From positions 372,001-436,000 of the forward strand of contig JANTQA010000023.1 of NCBI GenBank assembly GCA_027625915.1: a stretch of 64,000 nucleotides of DNA. Reading direction: 5' to 3'. Made by a program: the position numbers and the translations under genes. The DNA is from Anaeramoeba flamelloides (lineage: Eukaryota; Metamonada; Anaeramoebidae). Below are positions 23,716 to 36,900 of the stretch, piece after piece; position 1 is the first letter of the stretch, and every line of letters starts with the position of its first letter. Below the pieces are notes generated by a model. It made no database searches, was not told the origin of the DNA, and worked only from the letters and a program-made list of their open reading frames with translations.

Positions 23716-24699
23716 TTTTTTGATTTTAGCCAAGAAATCATTATTTATATTTAAATTTGATTTTTTTTTATTTATTTGATTTTTTTTTTTAAAATAATAC
23801 ATATCAAATTTAATTTTTTTAACAAATATTCAATTTTTTTTTTTTATTAGACTTTGTACCTTTGTCAAATTTTTTTTTTAAAGTTGTTTGTGTACCTTCT
23901 CTTCATGTTTTTTAAAGGTATTTGGGGAAGGTTAGTAAAAGGTAAATAACAAAATCTTTATAAGAAATGGTAAACTTATTCATAATTAGTTCTTAAACTT
24001 TTTCTGATCAGATCTGAAACGAATTAAAGCCAACTAAAGCAAATTGAACTGTACCGAATTGAAAGTTAAGTGAATCAGTTTTTTTGTATAATCTAATGAG
24101 TTAGCATTGGACTCGTTGAAAACTGTTGAGAAACTAAATGGAGAGAGATTTTTCGAAAACAAGTTTAAAAAAACTTGAAAAAAAAAAAAGCAAAAGAACA
24201 AAAGATAATTTCAAATAAAAATTATAAATCTTAAATTCCAACTCTTTTGAATTTTCCTTTTCAATGAAAGTCTCTTTTAAAAGTTAACACAGTAACAAAT
24301 TCTTTGATAAATGGCTGTTCAAATATACCAACCTCTTTAGTAAAAAAATAATTTGTGGTGATACAGAAATTTTCAATACAGAAGGAAAAAGATACCAAAT
24401 AATTCTTAACTTAATAACAAAAATAAATAATGAATGGGAATTTTTATTCAATAGTGGTGAAAATTTTTTAAAATATGAAATTGGTAGTAGGATTTACTCA
24501 CAAATTTTTTATATACCAAGTGTCAACAAATTTTGATTGTCAAAGAAAATTTGAACACAAAATTCTTTCAATGACAATAATTTTTTTCCCCCATTATTAA
24601 TGAATATCTAATTTATTTTTTCTTTTTTTTTCTTACCTTATTAAACTTTTTTACCTTTTTTTTTTTTTGTTATTTTGAAGGTAGGTAATTAATTTCCAC
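23716..24699. other. AT-rich 3' flank of VPS52
   Basis: Homopolymer T and A runs follow the stop codon. No clear polyadenylation signal position can be chosen among many. Nothing coding seen. Confidence 0.3.
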
Positions 24700-27200
24700 T
24701 GACAATCGTTAGGTTTTCCAGACTTTCTAGATTCTGGTTTAGAAATTTCAATAAAGAATGATGATTTTCTTTATCTTTAACTAATTATAAAAAAAATAAT
24801 GAATCTTTATTTTGAATAATATCAAAGTTATCATTCTTATTATTTTTGTTTATTTAGAGTAGTTCTGAAATCCAAATTTTTCGATTTTTTTTCAGAGGAT
24901 GAAATATGCAGTACTATAAAAATGATTGATATCTTCATCTGTATCCGAGTAATATTGTTTTTTACATTTTTCACCAACATGTTGTTGTTATTGTATTCTT
25001 ATCATAAACATAAGAGTATCTATTTAAATATTTAGTAAAGTTTCTTGATTTTCAAATCATAGTTGAGCATTTCCATTTTAAATATTGTTTGTCGTTAATT
25101 TTTTTTAAATTTGAGGAATAAACAGAAAATTTCAAAATTTTTCGTATTTTTTCTTAAATTAAAAAAAAACGACAAATTTTTTTTTTCACAAACCAAGAGA
25201 ATCTACTAAAATCTTTGATTTTTCTCTATTCTTTTGAATTCTGGAATAGCTAGACTCTTTGCGACACCTTGGTGAGGTTTTCTCGAATTTAAAAGAATAT
25301 AGTAAAACCTTTATTTACCTCTATTCTTGTGAATTCTGAAAATCCTATTGCACTTCACGAGACGACTGTTTATTTATGTTGTTTTTGTGTGACACTTATA
25401 TATATATATATATATTCATGGACTTTCCATGCAGAACAATTTTTTATTAATTTTTCTCTAAATTAATTAAGATTTACATCTAATAATTTTAAGTTTTCTA
25501 TTTCTCAATTAATTTTTTCATTTTATTTTTTGAATATTTAATTGGTCTTAAAGTGTTCAAAACCAAGGATTACTATATTTTTTTTTTGAGTTTAAATCAT
25601 TTTTTATATATCAAAATTTCTTAATATGATCTATTTCTGCTTCATTTTTATAAATTATTCTTGGAGAATGTAGATAAATTTAAAAAAAATTTTCACTTTT
25701 TTATATATCAAAATATTAATTGAGTAAAAATCATTTTGAATTGGATTAAAAATTACATTTCCATAAAATAATTGGCTAATACATATTGATTTAATCCTTT
25801 GTAATTTTACTCCATTGACCAGTTTTTTTTTTTTTTCAAGTTAAAAATTTTTTTAAAACTATCTTTTACTTTTTCAAAGTTTTTTCTTGTAAAATTTTGT
25901 TCTTTTTCGAACCAAATTCTTAAATATTTAATTTTGGATAAATTTTTTTGATTTTAGTGTTTTCTCAATATTTGGATTCTGACAAATTCTTGAATAATTT
26001 TAAAAATTATTATTCATTTTTTATCAATTTCTGACATTTTTCCTTCCTTTATTAAAATCAAATCATCATCAGCGTCATCTGTGCATGTTTTACAAGAGGT
26101 TTACTTTTTTGAATTAAAAAATGACTGATAAATCCCAAAAAATAAAAAATTGATATCATAGATATTATTTTGACAAATTAATTCAAAAATATTGAAAATA
26201 TCTTGATATTAAAGTATGTTTAATAAACAGGAAAACCACTCATTTTTTGGGGTTTAGGGTTGATCGAAATGAAGTAAATCTTTGAAAAATTCAAAATATT
26301 ACAAAAATAGTTACATTGAGAAAGTTCTAAATATGAATTATTAAATACCAGAATAAGGTGTTTTGAGTTTCTATATTTAGATTTGGAAAAGGAATTAAAA
26401 ATAAAAAATTTCTAGTTTTTCAATTTTTAATTATTATCATTTAGTAACAAAAACATTTATAATTTAGATCAATAAGATTAATAATAGATTTTTTAGGTAT
26501 TGTGAGCTGATGGTGCACTAATATCATTTACACCCAATTCTAACATACTTTATACTATAGACGAATATATGGTGAAGCTAATCCCTTATTTTACAAAAAT
26601 GTTGGTAACAATAATTTGTTTTAAAAAAAGAAAGTATTTGTATTTTTTCGAAATAATTTCCAGTTATCAAAATTAAAAATAATTGTTGACTTTCCAAAAA
26701 CTGTAACTAATTTTCTGGAAAAAAAAAAAAATTCTTAAGGTGTTTGAATTGTAAGTTTTACAATATTTGAATTCAAAAATTTTGATCCAAAGTTATAGAA
26801 TTTTGATCTCTTTTACAGTGAACAAAATGATTGGTTTACAATAACAATAATCTGTGTTTCAAAATTAAATCTGATGTTTTTTTTTCTACTTGTTCTAAGG
26901 CAACATCCAATTTACTACCCAATAGCTCACTCTTGTTGAAATCAATTTTGAAATTAAACATCTGGATATTGTCAGTTCAATCAAGATTATTAATGTAATT
27001 CGTTAAAAATTTTTCATAATATTCTCTATTTTTTGAATTTTTTTGGATTTTTAATAAAAATTTTTTTTCAAAATTTATTCTATTTTTTGATATAAATTTT
27101 CCAATTTGATCCCATATTTTTCAAATTTCTTTTTAAATCTTAATTCTTAAAACTTTAAGAAACCAATACCATATTTAATTCTAATTTATTGTTGGTTTGT
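24700..27200 (-). mobile_element. LINE reverse-transcriptase and 3' region, degenerate
   Basis: Second copy of the element at 3640-4860, same strand. On the minus strand 26090-26040 reads TDDADDDLILIKEGKMSEID, which fits the catalytic xADD-L-x-L motif of reverse transcriptase. Upstream, 27000-26870 reads FNKSELLGSKLDVALEQVEK, fitting RT-domain sequence. The 3' part (25060-24860) aligns with 4020-3820. A palindrome interrupts it at about 25090-25160, the same place as in the other copy. Frames are broken in several places. Confidence 0.65.
25090..25375. repeat. Palindrome cluster inside LINE copy
   Basis: One hairpin of the AAATTTGAGGAATAAACAGA type at 25105-25170, then fragments of the TTTACTCTATTC type, ending in GACGACTGTTTATTT. 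The equivalent LINE position at 4.1 kb ends CGACTGTTTGTGATATT. A (TA)n tract follows at about 25397-25416. Confidence 0.65.
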
Positions 27201-27976
27201 TTGATCGTTTCGTGTAAGGGTCTACTATAATAAAAAAACATACTTTTTATTTTTGAAACATTGTTTTTACTTTTTCTACATGTATTATTTTATCAAGACT
27301 AATGTTATTCAAAATTTAAATTAACTTCAAAAAACCAAAACTTTTCGATTTAAAAAAGTTCAAAACTAATGTTTTTTTCTTGTTCAGAACTAATATTTTT
27401 AAAAGTTTTCTTAAGTGGTATTTGAATTCTCATGAACTAATGTCATTGACTTTCTACCAAAACAAATTTTAATAAAGCACAAATCTTTCATGTTACCACT
27501 ACGTGTAGGGATATTCGAATTTTATGCTCTGTGAGGGTTGGAATACCATACAGTAAATGGTTCAAATGTTTAAAAAGTTATAGATTTTGCTGAAAGTCAA
27601 AATATTGCAATTTTTCGGATTTTAAGGGAGTAGCTACACCATAAGACATGATAAAAATTTGAGAGAGATGAGATAAGAACATTTTATTTTAGTGGCGTTT
27701 AATCGTAGATTCTCTAAAAATTTTTTTAAAAAAATTATTTGATATTTTTTTTTTAGTAATGTTCAACAATAAAAAAATTGAGATTATATTGATAGAATAG
27801 TTTTTTTTATTATTATTTTTTTATTAAAATAAACTTAATTCCATTAATTTAGACACATTTTAAACAGTTGAAAAAATAACAATAACATGATTTACATCCA
27901 ATTCGAAATAAATTTTAATTCAACAAACTATTTCATTTTTTGTCTTTTTTGTTTTTGTTTTCATTTCCAATTTTTC

Positions 27977-28382
27977 AGTTACTTAATTTGTTTAGTTAGA
28001 TCTGAAATTTTTTTATAGATGGTTGATAGAATGTTAGTGTTGAGTTTCAAAAATTGAAAAATCCACATACAACCTGTGCATGGTATCTTATCATTGGATC
28101 GATCAACCATTGTTGGTGTAATTTTAACAAATCTACCAATATATTTTTTGTTCAAACTCTTTCATTTCAGCTCGTTTCCTTATTTTGGGTACACTTGTTT
28201 TGATTTTTTATTTTATATTGTTTTCTTATATTTGGATGAAAATGATTACTTAAAAAACCATTAATACTATGTTATTTAAATATGGTTTTATATTACGTTT
28301 GGGAAAATATAATAAATTGAGTTTTTGTTTTCCTATTTTTGATTTTCTGATATGTCCAAATTTTTGGAATGGGGTTTAGTTT
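27977..28382. mobile_element. Right member of the inverted pair flanking VPS52 exon 2
   Basis: Reverse copy of 20946-21335, by eye roughly 80-85% alike, ending TTTTTGGAATGGGGTTTAGT. Plus-strand reading gives GILSLDRSTIVGVILTNLPI, then FHFSSFPYFGYTCFDF, parallel to the other copy. That hints at a shared ancestral coding sequence. Confidence 0.65.
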
Positions 28383-28739
28383 TTTTTTTGGGAGAAGATA
28401 ATTTCAGATAATTTGAATAAAATTTGTGGCTATTTTGTGTTTTAAACTTTGATAACATATAATCATATTCACTTCTCCTATTCCACTAAACCCAATGATT
28501 TAAAATCCTAATAAGTAATAATTTGACTTAATTATTCTAATTTTGGAATTCTTCTAGCTATTTAAGTCCCATTTATTTTTCCTTTTATGATTCTTTCAAT
28601 TCTAATGTTTTTGTTCATTTTAAACAAAATCCATTAATCCCAAATGCCACTAATAAAAAAATATTTCTAATTGCTTTATCTTGTCAGGATTAAAAAAATC
28701 TCAAAAATGATGAAAAAATAAAAAATGAAAAAATTAAAT

Positions 28740-28832
28740 GCCACAATAGAATGTTGAGATAAGGATAAAAGAAAAGTTATTCAACATTCAAAACACTATT
28801 TTTTGCAATTCAACTCAACATTCTATTGTGGC
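28740..28832. repeat. 93 bp MITE with perfect 19-bp terminal inverted repeats
   Basis: Begins GCCACAATAGAATGTTGAG and ends with the exact reverse complement, CTCAACATTCTATTGTGGC. Confidence 0.8.
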
Positions 28833-29641
28833 AATTTCTTTGAGACTTTGAAAAAAAAATTTAAAAAATCTAATGAATGAAGTACTTTAAATAATAAAAA
28901 TCAATGAGTTACATCCAAAGTAAAAAATGTTATTTTCTGATCCTCTTCAGAATTGCAAAAAAGTGAAAAATTTTCCTTTACCGTGGCTACTCCCTTAAAT
29001 GTTTTCTTGAAAATTAAAAAAATATTTTGAGATCCAAAATTTAACTGAATTCCCTCAAAAAACATTGCAAATTTGAATTACTAATTTTTTACCTATTGCT
29101 GCTGTGACTTTCCAATTTATATTAAAGTATATTGATACCACTCCACTAAACTCTTGAAATATAAATATACGAAGTAGAAAGTATGAGAAGTAAGAGGTTA
29201 AAAATTTGTAATTAAAATTTGCAATGTTTTTTGAGGGAATTCAGTTAAATTCTGGATCTCAAAATATTGCAATTTTTTTGATCAAATCATTAATAATTCC
29301 AAAAATTGTAAATTTTTGACTTTCAGAAAAACCTACAACTTTTTAACACGTTTTACCATTTACTGTATGGTATTTCAACCCTCTCAGAGCATTAAATTCG
29401 AATAGTCCTTAATATTCAAAAACAATTTAAATTTGTTGAAAATTGCTTTCAAAGAATTTTTTCTAACAAATCATTGTCTTTAAATTTTAAAAGACCATGA
29501 ATAACAAAAAGAATCAAAAAGTTTAATTGAAAAACAGTACTATTTGAACAAGTAGATCCAAATAAGAATTCGACGAAAATTCTATTAAGAAGAATAATTT
29601 CAAAATAAGAAAAAGCATTCATTTTTTCCAAATATTCAACA

Positions 29642-30472
29642 ATGGGAAAGAACCAAAAGAAGATTGCAGTCATTCAGGGAAGGAATATAATTATTTTAGC
29701 TGTTGTTATTGGTATTCTGAATCTGATTCTTTTACAAATATTTGCACATAGCTTAGATCATGTCCATGTTGCGTTCCCATTCATATCGATGACCGAATGT
29801 AAAAACCCTGAGCATTATATCACAAGTATTTGTTTTACGATCGTTGGCTTTTTAGTTTGGTTTTCCCAACACCTTGTCTATAAGCAATACAAATCTCTTT
29901 ATCCAAAAAAAACACTCGTCTTAAGGCTAATCTATGTGTTAATGTGTATTGCTACATCAACACTTGTTGGGCAAGCCGTTTTCAACCTTCAAACGGAATT
30001 TGCGGACACAGAATACAAAATAGATGAAAAAAAATTTGATTGGGTTTGGCACACACAGGTCCATTTAGTCTGTGCAGAAATATTATTTATCTCCACAATG
30101 GTACACATGTTTCTATATCTTATTTTCATGATCAAAACAGGCTTGTATAAAGATCCTGATTCGAAAAAATCCTTTATTTCAAAATTGGTGCTTTTAGCGA
30201 TCTTAATCGCAGCTTACATTGCAATGCAAATCTTACAGACACACACTTATAAAACAGACAAGAGCAGCCTAATTGGAATTTCGTTTGCGGCTGTTTGTCA
30301 ATATATAATGGTCGTCACTTTAATCCTGCATTATGGTTCTTTTTATCAAGAACTAAAGCTAGTTACCTTAAAAGTAAGGGTAGTCAGTTCAATCCCAAAA
30401 GAAGGAAGCAAGCTCCTTGACAAAACCAATTCAAGCCATTCAGGGACAGATTTCTTTTCAAATTCTGACTAA
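29642..30472 (+). CDS. DRAM/TMEM150/Sfk1 (Frag1) family multi-pass membrane protein
   Basis: Single-exon ORF of 276 residues, starting MGKNQKKIAVIQ. About six hydrophobic segments are visible: roughly residues 17-38, 60-80, 90-112, 140-162, 177-198 and 210-232. Between the first two lies PFISMTECKNPEHYI, the proline/serine-containing extracytosolic loop typical of Frag1/DRAM/Sfk1 proteins. The last segment, AAVCQYIMVVTLILHYGSF, corresponds to the family's conserved C-terminal helix (compare the EW/QY motif of DRAM). In animals the family includes DRAM1/2 (lysosomal autophagy modulators) and TMEM150; in yeast, Sfk1 (plasma-membrane phosphoinositide regulation). Which role applies here cannot be told. 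The C-tail is polar and Ser-rich. The gene begins about 230 bp after the outer arm of a nested inverted-repeat element, and its base composition is less AT-rich than its flanks. The ATG is the first in frame after AT-rich DNA. Confidence 0.72.
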   Translation: MGKNQKKIAVIQGRNIIILAVVIGILNLILLQIFAHSLDHVHVAFPFISMTECKNPEHYITSICFTIVGFLVWFSQHLVYKQYKSLYPKKTLVLRLIYVLMCIATSTLVGQAVFNLQTEFADTEYKIDEKKFDWVWHTQVHLVCAEILFISTMVHMFLYLIFMIKTGLYKDPDSKKSFISKLVLLAILIAAYIAMQILQTHTYKTDKSSLIGISFAAVCQYIMVVTLILHYGSFYQELKLVTLKVRVVSSIPKEGSKLLDKTNSSHSGTDFFSNSD

Positions 30473-31414
30473 AAATAAAGCTCAGAGTAAGACAAGATTG
30501 ATCATTGCTTGTGAATCTTTTTTTTTCATGTTGAATCAGATCCTTGAATATCTGGGTTGGAAAAAAAGATTCTCATCAGAGTCTTAATCACATCATAACA
30601 ATAAATTAGCCAAAGTGACAATTTTTCATTGTGTGACACATTTTTTGGTTTATTTCTTTTCTTTCTCATTCGAATCACTCGTTGGTTATAATTAAAGTTC
30701 CACTCGAAGGGACAGTGGGTAATTCGAAAGTGTCTGCATACTAAAATACTCTAATAAAAATATTCTTAAGGGATATGAGTCTACCACCTAGAACTCTAAA
30801 ATTAAAATATGCAGCTATCAAAGGTAAAGCATATTAGTTCTCTATGACTCAAATGTTTCTCAAAATTCCGTCTTCGTAAAATAGTTCAAAAAGTTGATTC
30901 CATCAAATAACAATGATCTTTTGTATTATTAAAAAACCCAACAATTTCAGAATAAAATCTACATTTTGTAACAAATTTAAAGGTTATTTCTTTAATATTT
31001 ATTAAATGTTATTTTTTATTATTTAGACTTTAAAGTTGAAGAATATATCACTTAAATTTGTAACGAAATATAGATTCATCTTTAAAAAATTCATTTTTAT
31101 TCAAAAAATCAAATAATTTTTTTTGTATTTTAAGGGAGTCATATAAACTCCTTTAAAATCCAAATTCAAAAAAAAAAATCAAGTAGGGAAGTTGGTATAT
31201 TTTAGAATTTTGAAAATTTTTAATTGTGACAAACTAACTGAAAAATGATTTTTTGAATAATCTGAGATCTTGAAATCTGGAAACAAAAATATCATTCACT
31301 ATTCGTGAAAAGAATCAAAGTAATTTAGAGTCGAATTTTTAATTTTTCAATTTTTTGAACATTTTTTTTTGATTCAATTTTTGGTTTTATTACATTCGGT
31401 TTTGGATCTAGAAA
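30473..31414. other. 3' flank of the DRAM-like gene
   Basis: AT-rich with no recognised gene. An AATAAA at 30473-30478 directly follows the stop and could serve in 3' end formation. A small hairpin, TTTTAAGGGAGT with ACTCCTTTAAAA, sits at about 31130-31156. Confidence 0.35.
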
Positions 31415-32305
31415 TCTATTGACTATTGTGAAAAAAATTTGAACAATTAAAAAAAAATTTGCTAAATCAAAAATTTGTTTTGGTTTTTTAAATGGTAAAT
31501 ATTAGCAGAATGATTATTGATCAAAGTTATCATTTTATCATAAATCATACTTTTAAGAAAAACCAAAGTCAATATCATTTATAATTTTCAAAAAAAATAT
31601 TATTTTGTTGCATTTTGAGACTTTGAATTGCTTTTAATAGCCAAAAAAATACAAATTGAAATATAATTGCAGACTTTACTAAAAATAAGATAACTATTTA
31701 TGGAGAAATATTCAAATCTATTAATTCAATAAGTTATTTGCCATCGTTAGATAATGTGAATTTATCTTTGTTTATCTTAAATATCCCTTTAAACTAAATT
31801 GAATCAAATAATTATCCAAAAAAAGATTTTTTTTTCAAAAGAGATTGATTTTCACTAATGCTTTCTAATCATAACTTCAAAATAACGAAATATTTAGATT
31901 TTAGAAACCTTTTTAAATTCTAAAAATCCGCATTGAAAAAATATTAATTTAAAACAATTATTCATTTTAGATCTTCCCAGACAATCACTAACTTGATCTT
32001 TGGAATATAATCTCATAAAAAAAAAATCAAACTTTTTTCAGTAAAGTTTACAATTAATAGTCGATTTTTGTATTTTTATCCTTTCAAAGCAATTCCGTAG
32101 GTCAAAAGGTAACGAAATAATATATTTTTTTTGAAAATTATAAATGATATTGACTTTGGTTTTTCTTAAAAGTATGATTTATAATAAAATGATAACTTTG
32201 ATCAATAATTATTCTGCGAATATTTACTATTTAAAAAACCAAAACAAATTTTTGATTTGGCCTTTTTTTTTTAATTGTTCAAATTTTTTTCACACTGGTT
32301 ATTAT
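31415..32305. mobile_element. Inverted-repeat (foldback) element
   Basis: Arms 31415-31640 and 32085-32305 are inverted copies separated by about 440 bp. Shared blocks include TTGATCAAAGTTATCATTTT, TTTTAAGAAAAACCAAAGTC and AATATCATTTATAATTTTC. No coding content seen. Confidence 0.75.
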
Positions 32306-33264
32306 GAATGTTGAAATCAATCTAGAATAAACTAAAAAAAAATAGACCTGAAAAGGTTGTATTTGAAATAAATTTTTTCTTTTTGAAGACGAAACACGTT
32401 AGATAATTTTTCAAGATAAATTTGTTGAAATAAATGAATAAAATAAAAATCCATCAAAGTCTATATTTTCAAAGAATTATTTTCTTGATCTTCTTAATTT
32501 AGATGAAACCAAATAATTTATTCCCTTTTTTTTCAACCCATTAATATTTATTATTATTTTACAAAATAATTTTTTTATAAATTTTCTTTCAAAATTCTTT
32601 TTCCAAATATTTTTATCAAATAAAGCCAAAACAAAGAATACTATTTCAAAAATTAAATATAACCTTGAATTCTGAAAATGAAAAAAAAAGTCACAAAAGA
32701 TCCATACCAAAACGAATAGAAGAAAATTTTAGAAAAAAAATCAATCAAATTTAGAATTATTGTGAGTGTTTATTTAATATAAAATAGTATAATTATTAAA
32801 ATCAAACGAATTCGCCCAATAAATCTTTATTTCTGAAGAAAAAATCAAAGAAATATTCTAATTTCTTTTACAAAATTATAATTAGATGAATTAAATGAGA
32901 AATGGATTTTAAAATTCATTTTGGAAATTATTTTGAAATAAAAAAATAATTTGTTTCTCAAAAATTGTTCAAACTAAAAATTTTTTCAGGAAGAATTAAA
33001 ATAAAAACTAAATAAAAAATAAGTAATTGTATCAGAAATTACAGATAAGATCAAGAAATAAATGATTTTTATTTCTTTTTTTTTAATCACTTTTTTCATT
33101 TTTTTGATTTCCAAATTTTTGTTGGTATGAAAATATCTTATACTAGGATATATCCCACTCTAGTATTTATTAAAATATTAAGGTATTTGGCAAAAGAAAT
33201 GATTTGAAAAATTCGGTTTCGTAGGAAATTTTAGCACTCGAAATAGATAAAATGTACTTACCCC
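32306..33264. other. AT-rich intergenic DNA, nothing recognised
   Basis: Homopolymer-rich sequence with short ORFs only. Confidence 0.3.
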
Positions 33265-33835
33265 CTTAAAGGGTGGAAGTAATTTCCTCATATAGCCGTT
33301 AGATTTTCCTTAATTTAAAAAAATGGAGAAAAATCTAAGATTTTACTCTATTCTTTTAAATTCTGGAAAATCGCCGTTAGATTTTCTTGAGTTTTCTGAT
33401 TATTTGTAAACCCAATAGATTTTCGTTAGTTTTTTTTTGAGTTTTCTATTTATTTTGAAAATCAATAGATTTTCGTTAGGTTTTTTTTACTTTAGAAATA
33501 AACCGAAAATTTTCAAAAATTTTCTGTTTATTTCTAAAGTAAAAAAAACCTAGAACACTTCAGAAATAAAAAAGAAAACCTCAAAAAAACCTAGAACACT
33601 TTACAAATAAAACAGTAAACCTCAAGAAAACCTAGACACTTGTCAGTAAGTTTTTTTATAATTTGAGAAATAAAATGAAAATTTATTTAATTTTAGGTTT
33701 ATTTCCTAAATTAAAAAAAAAAAAAGCGTTAGGTTTTCCAGAATTCAAAAGAATAGAGTAAAAATCAAAGATTTAACTCAATTCTTTTAAAGTCTGGAAA
33801 ACCGAATAGCAAATAAGAGGAATTAAAAACTCTCC
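33265..33835. repeat. Palindrome cluster with inverted ends
   Basis: Left edge CTTAAAGGGTGGAAGTAATT and right edge (reversed) TTTAAAGGGAGAGTTTTTAA match, followed on both sides by TTCCTC, so this cluster may be a complete unit of about 570 bp. Inside are a TTTAGAAATAAACCGAAAAT-type hairpin (about 33479-33550) and two hairpins built on the TTTACTCTATTC theme. It ends about 130 bp downstream of the Kae1 stop codon. Confidence 0.7.
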
Positions 33836-33963
33836 CTTTAAATAATAAAAAATAAAAAAAAAAAAAACAGAAAAATTTTAATATAAATCAATTATTCTAT
33901 TTATTTTGTGTAGTGTTAAAAAATTTTTAATTTTAAAGCCTATGTTTTAAACATCTTAATGAA

Positions 33964-36900
33964 TTATTTTTTTCTCCATGTTATATCAACTTCATCTGTT
34001 CGAAATCGTTGTGTTACAATTGTATCTTCAAGTTTAAAAGTTGAACCACTTTTTGCCTGTAGAATGCCTGTATATGCTATCATTGCACCATTGTCAATGC
34101 AATATCTTTGATCCATTCCAAGAACAGACCCGTTTCTTTCTTCGGCCATAATTCCCATCATTTCCTATTAACAAATAGCATACGAAAAATAAATAATTTG
34201 AAAATTTTAAATTTATTGTAAATATAATTTTTTTTCAACCAAAAATAAAGTCCAAAAGAAAATTTATGGAATTTTTCAAAATAATTGTTCATTGAATAAA
34301 GTCATTATGAAATCTATACCCTTCTAAGAAAAAATAGACAGTGAAAAAAGAACCATACTTGAGTATTTTTGAGTTTTGGTTTTTATTTGAAAATTCGTTA
34401 CATTTTATCAACAAAAACTGTGCCTCTGTTTTCGTTAAATGTAAACTCTTTTTCATTCAAAGTGGCCCAGTTTTATTGAAGAAATAGAACATATTCTATG
34501 GGCTTAATACATCACTCTTCTCAAAATAAATTTTCAATTATTAGATCAAATTATCATTTTTTATAATTTAATGAATTTTTTTATTATTTTGAATTCAATT
34601 TTTTTTTTTTTTCTTTTTTTTTTTTTAAAAGGCCAATTCAAAAAACAAATTTCTTTGAAACCCCAAATTAACTTTAAAAAAAATTAAGCTTTGTAATTTC
34701 TTTTAAAAGAATTACATTTACGATTAAAAAATCTTATCGTCAAAAATTTTAATTCCCCAAAGAAATTGAGAAATTTTGCTTCAGAAATTCCAATGAATGG
34801 GGCACAAAAAATTTTTAAACATTTTATTTTTTTGAAGAAATTTATAGTTTGTTCAGCCATTTCTTTTATGAATATCAACCCTAACAGGAAGACAATTATT
34901 TCTCTCATTTCTAAATAATCATATGTTCGGTTGATTATTAAAAAAAAAAGTGAAATTTTCATTTTTGGTTGGGCCCCTTTGAGTGAAATGGAGTTTAGAT
35001 TCGATTATTTTTTTTAATTTGGTAAAGAAAAAAATTCTTTATAAATTATCTGGTTATTTCTTATATCCTTTAGCAACCGGGATTGGCTTAAATTTCATCA
35101 AGTTTAAAATCAAAGATTTAAAATGATATTGATGTGCAAATATATTTATTATCTTATTTGTCTTTAATCCAGATTTTAATTATAATAAAAAGTCAAAATA
35201 GTTCAAAGGTAAAGTAATTATATTATTGTTTTTTTTTTTTGATATTGTAAAAAAAAATAATTATTAATTTTTACATTTTTTTTTAAAGATTTTTATTTTT
35301 TTTTCAATTTTTTTAAATAAGAAATTTTATTATAATAATAGTAATTCAAAACTCAATACATTGATTGATTAATAATAACTATCAAATAATGTTGTTAATT
35401 TTATGATTAAAAAAAAATAAATAAATATCTTATTGAGAAATTTACATTTTTTTTTGAGATAAAATTTTAATAAATATTAACCAGAAGAAAAATGAAATTC
35501 ATTTCTTTAGGTTAAAATTAAAAGTTTAATCTGAATAATTTTCTAAAACATTTATTTAAGCAATCGAAAATAATTGAAAAAACAAAAAAAAAAAAAAAAT
35601 GATGTCAAAAGATCATTTTATTCATTTTTTTATTGTAACCGTAAAAAAAATCTTTGATTTTAACAAAACAATCATTTTATTTCAGAAAATTAGTAATTAG
35701 TATGAAAATATTTGTAAAAAAAACCAATTAATATTTTTTAACATTCAACACGAAACCAAGATCTAGCCTCAAAAATTGGTTTAAATATGAACCGGATATG
35801 GACACCTTAATTCTGATTTTAAAATACATTGGCTTCAAAAAAAAACATTGGTTAAATTTTTCAAGACGGGATGTTTACACAATGCATAGAATTTAAAGAA
35901 ATGGATTTATACTGATAAATTCAAAAAATTGTTTTTAAATTATTTAGTCAATTTCAATTTTTGTAAATCTCGTAACTCTACTTTACTTTCAAGACATTTA
36001 ATTTCAAGAAACACATCATTTCAAAGAACATTTTGAAAATCAAGAAAGTTACAAATTTTCTTAGCGTTAAAAACAATAAATTTCTTTAGCCTTGACTTTA
36101 AAAAATGAAAAATACAAAAAAATAATCAATTTTCTCGAAAGATTTATATTGTTTATTCAAAGCTGAGTAAAAAAAATTAAGAAATGGCAATTAAACTAGT
36201 AAATTAAAAATATTTTTCTAAATTTAACTACTACGTTTGCAATTGAAATTCAAATTATTGTGTGTTCTTATCAGGTTTTGGTGGCTGTTAAAGCTCACAA
36301 TTTGTATTTTTTTCAATTTTTTACCCTGGATGAATCTTCTTTATATTGGGAAGAAGAGTTACAAAGGAAAAAGATCAAATGGTCACTTGTTAATACTGAG
36401 ACACTGAAACACGAAAGTGTGAGTAACTTGAAAATAAAATCTAAAATGCAAATTAAAAAAAATTTACATCGAGTTAAAGTAAAACTGATCAAAAAAAAAA
36501 AGAAATTACAACAATTAAACAACGATCAACGAAATGAACATTCATGATCAATTATCAAATTAAATTAATTCAACCAATAGTATCGTGGCTGTGATTTTGG
36601 GGGTTCTTATTTAAAAGATAGTATTGGTTTTTTTTTTGATTTTTTTTTACCAATTGCTTCTTATAAACCCTTTTTAATATTAAATTTTAATATTAATTTT
36701 TTTTTTCTTTTTTCCTTTCTTCTTTTAAATTTTTTGTTTTTAAACATAAAAATCATTTTGTTATGTCTTTCCTTTCAACAATCATGAAATCTCTGATTTT
36801 ATGTTTAAAAATACTGAAAGGAAATTTAAGTAAAAAGGTACTTAGAGTGTAATTTACACTTCTTCAGTATGTAAAAAAAAAAAAAAAAATCTCACAAATT

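Larger units (their letters stand above)
27507..29410. mobile_element. Nested set of inverted-repeat elements
   Basis: Outer arms of about 110 bp, 27507-27620 and 29300-29410, share ATTCGAATTT, ATGCTCTG, GAGGGTTG and ATACCATACAGTAAATGG. Inside, AAGGGAGTAGCTACACC (27624) pairs with GTGGCTACTCCCTT (28983). Inside that lie a 93 bp element with perfect 19-bp ends (28740-28832) and the inverted pair at 27977-28382. A separate hairpin, 29021-29275, has arms containing TGAATTCCCTCAAAAAACAT. No transposase seen. Confidence 0.7.
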
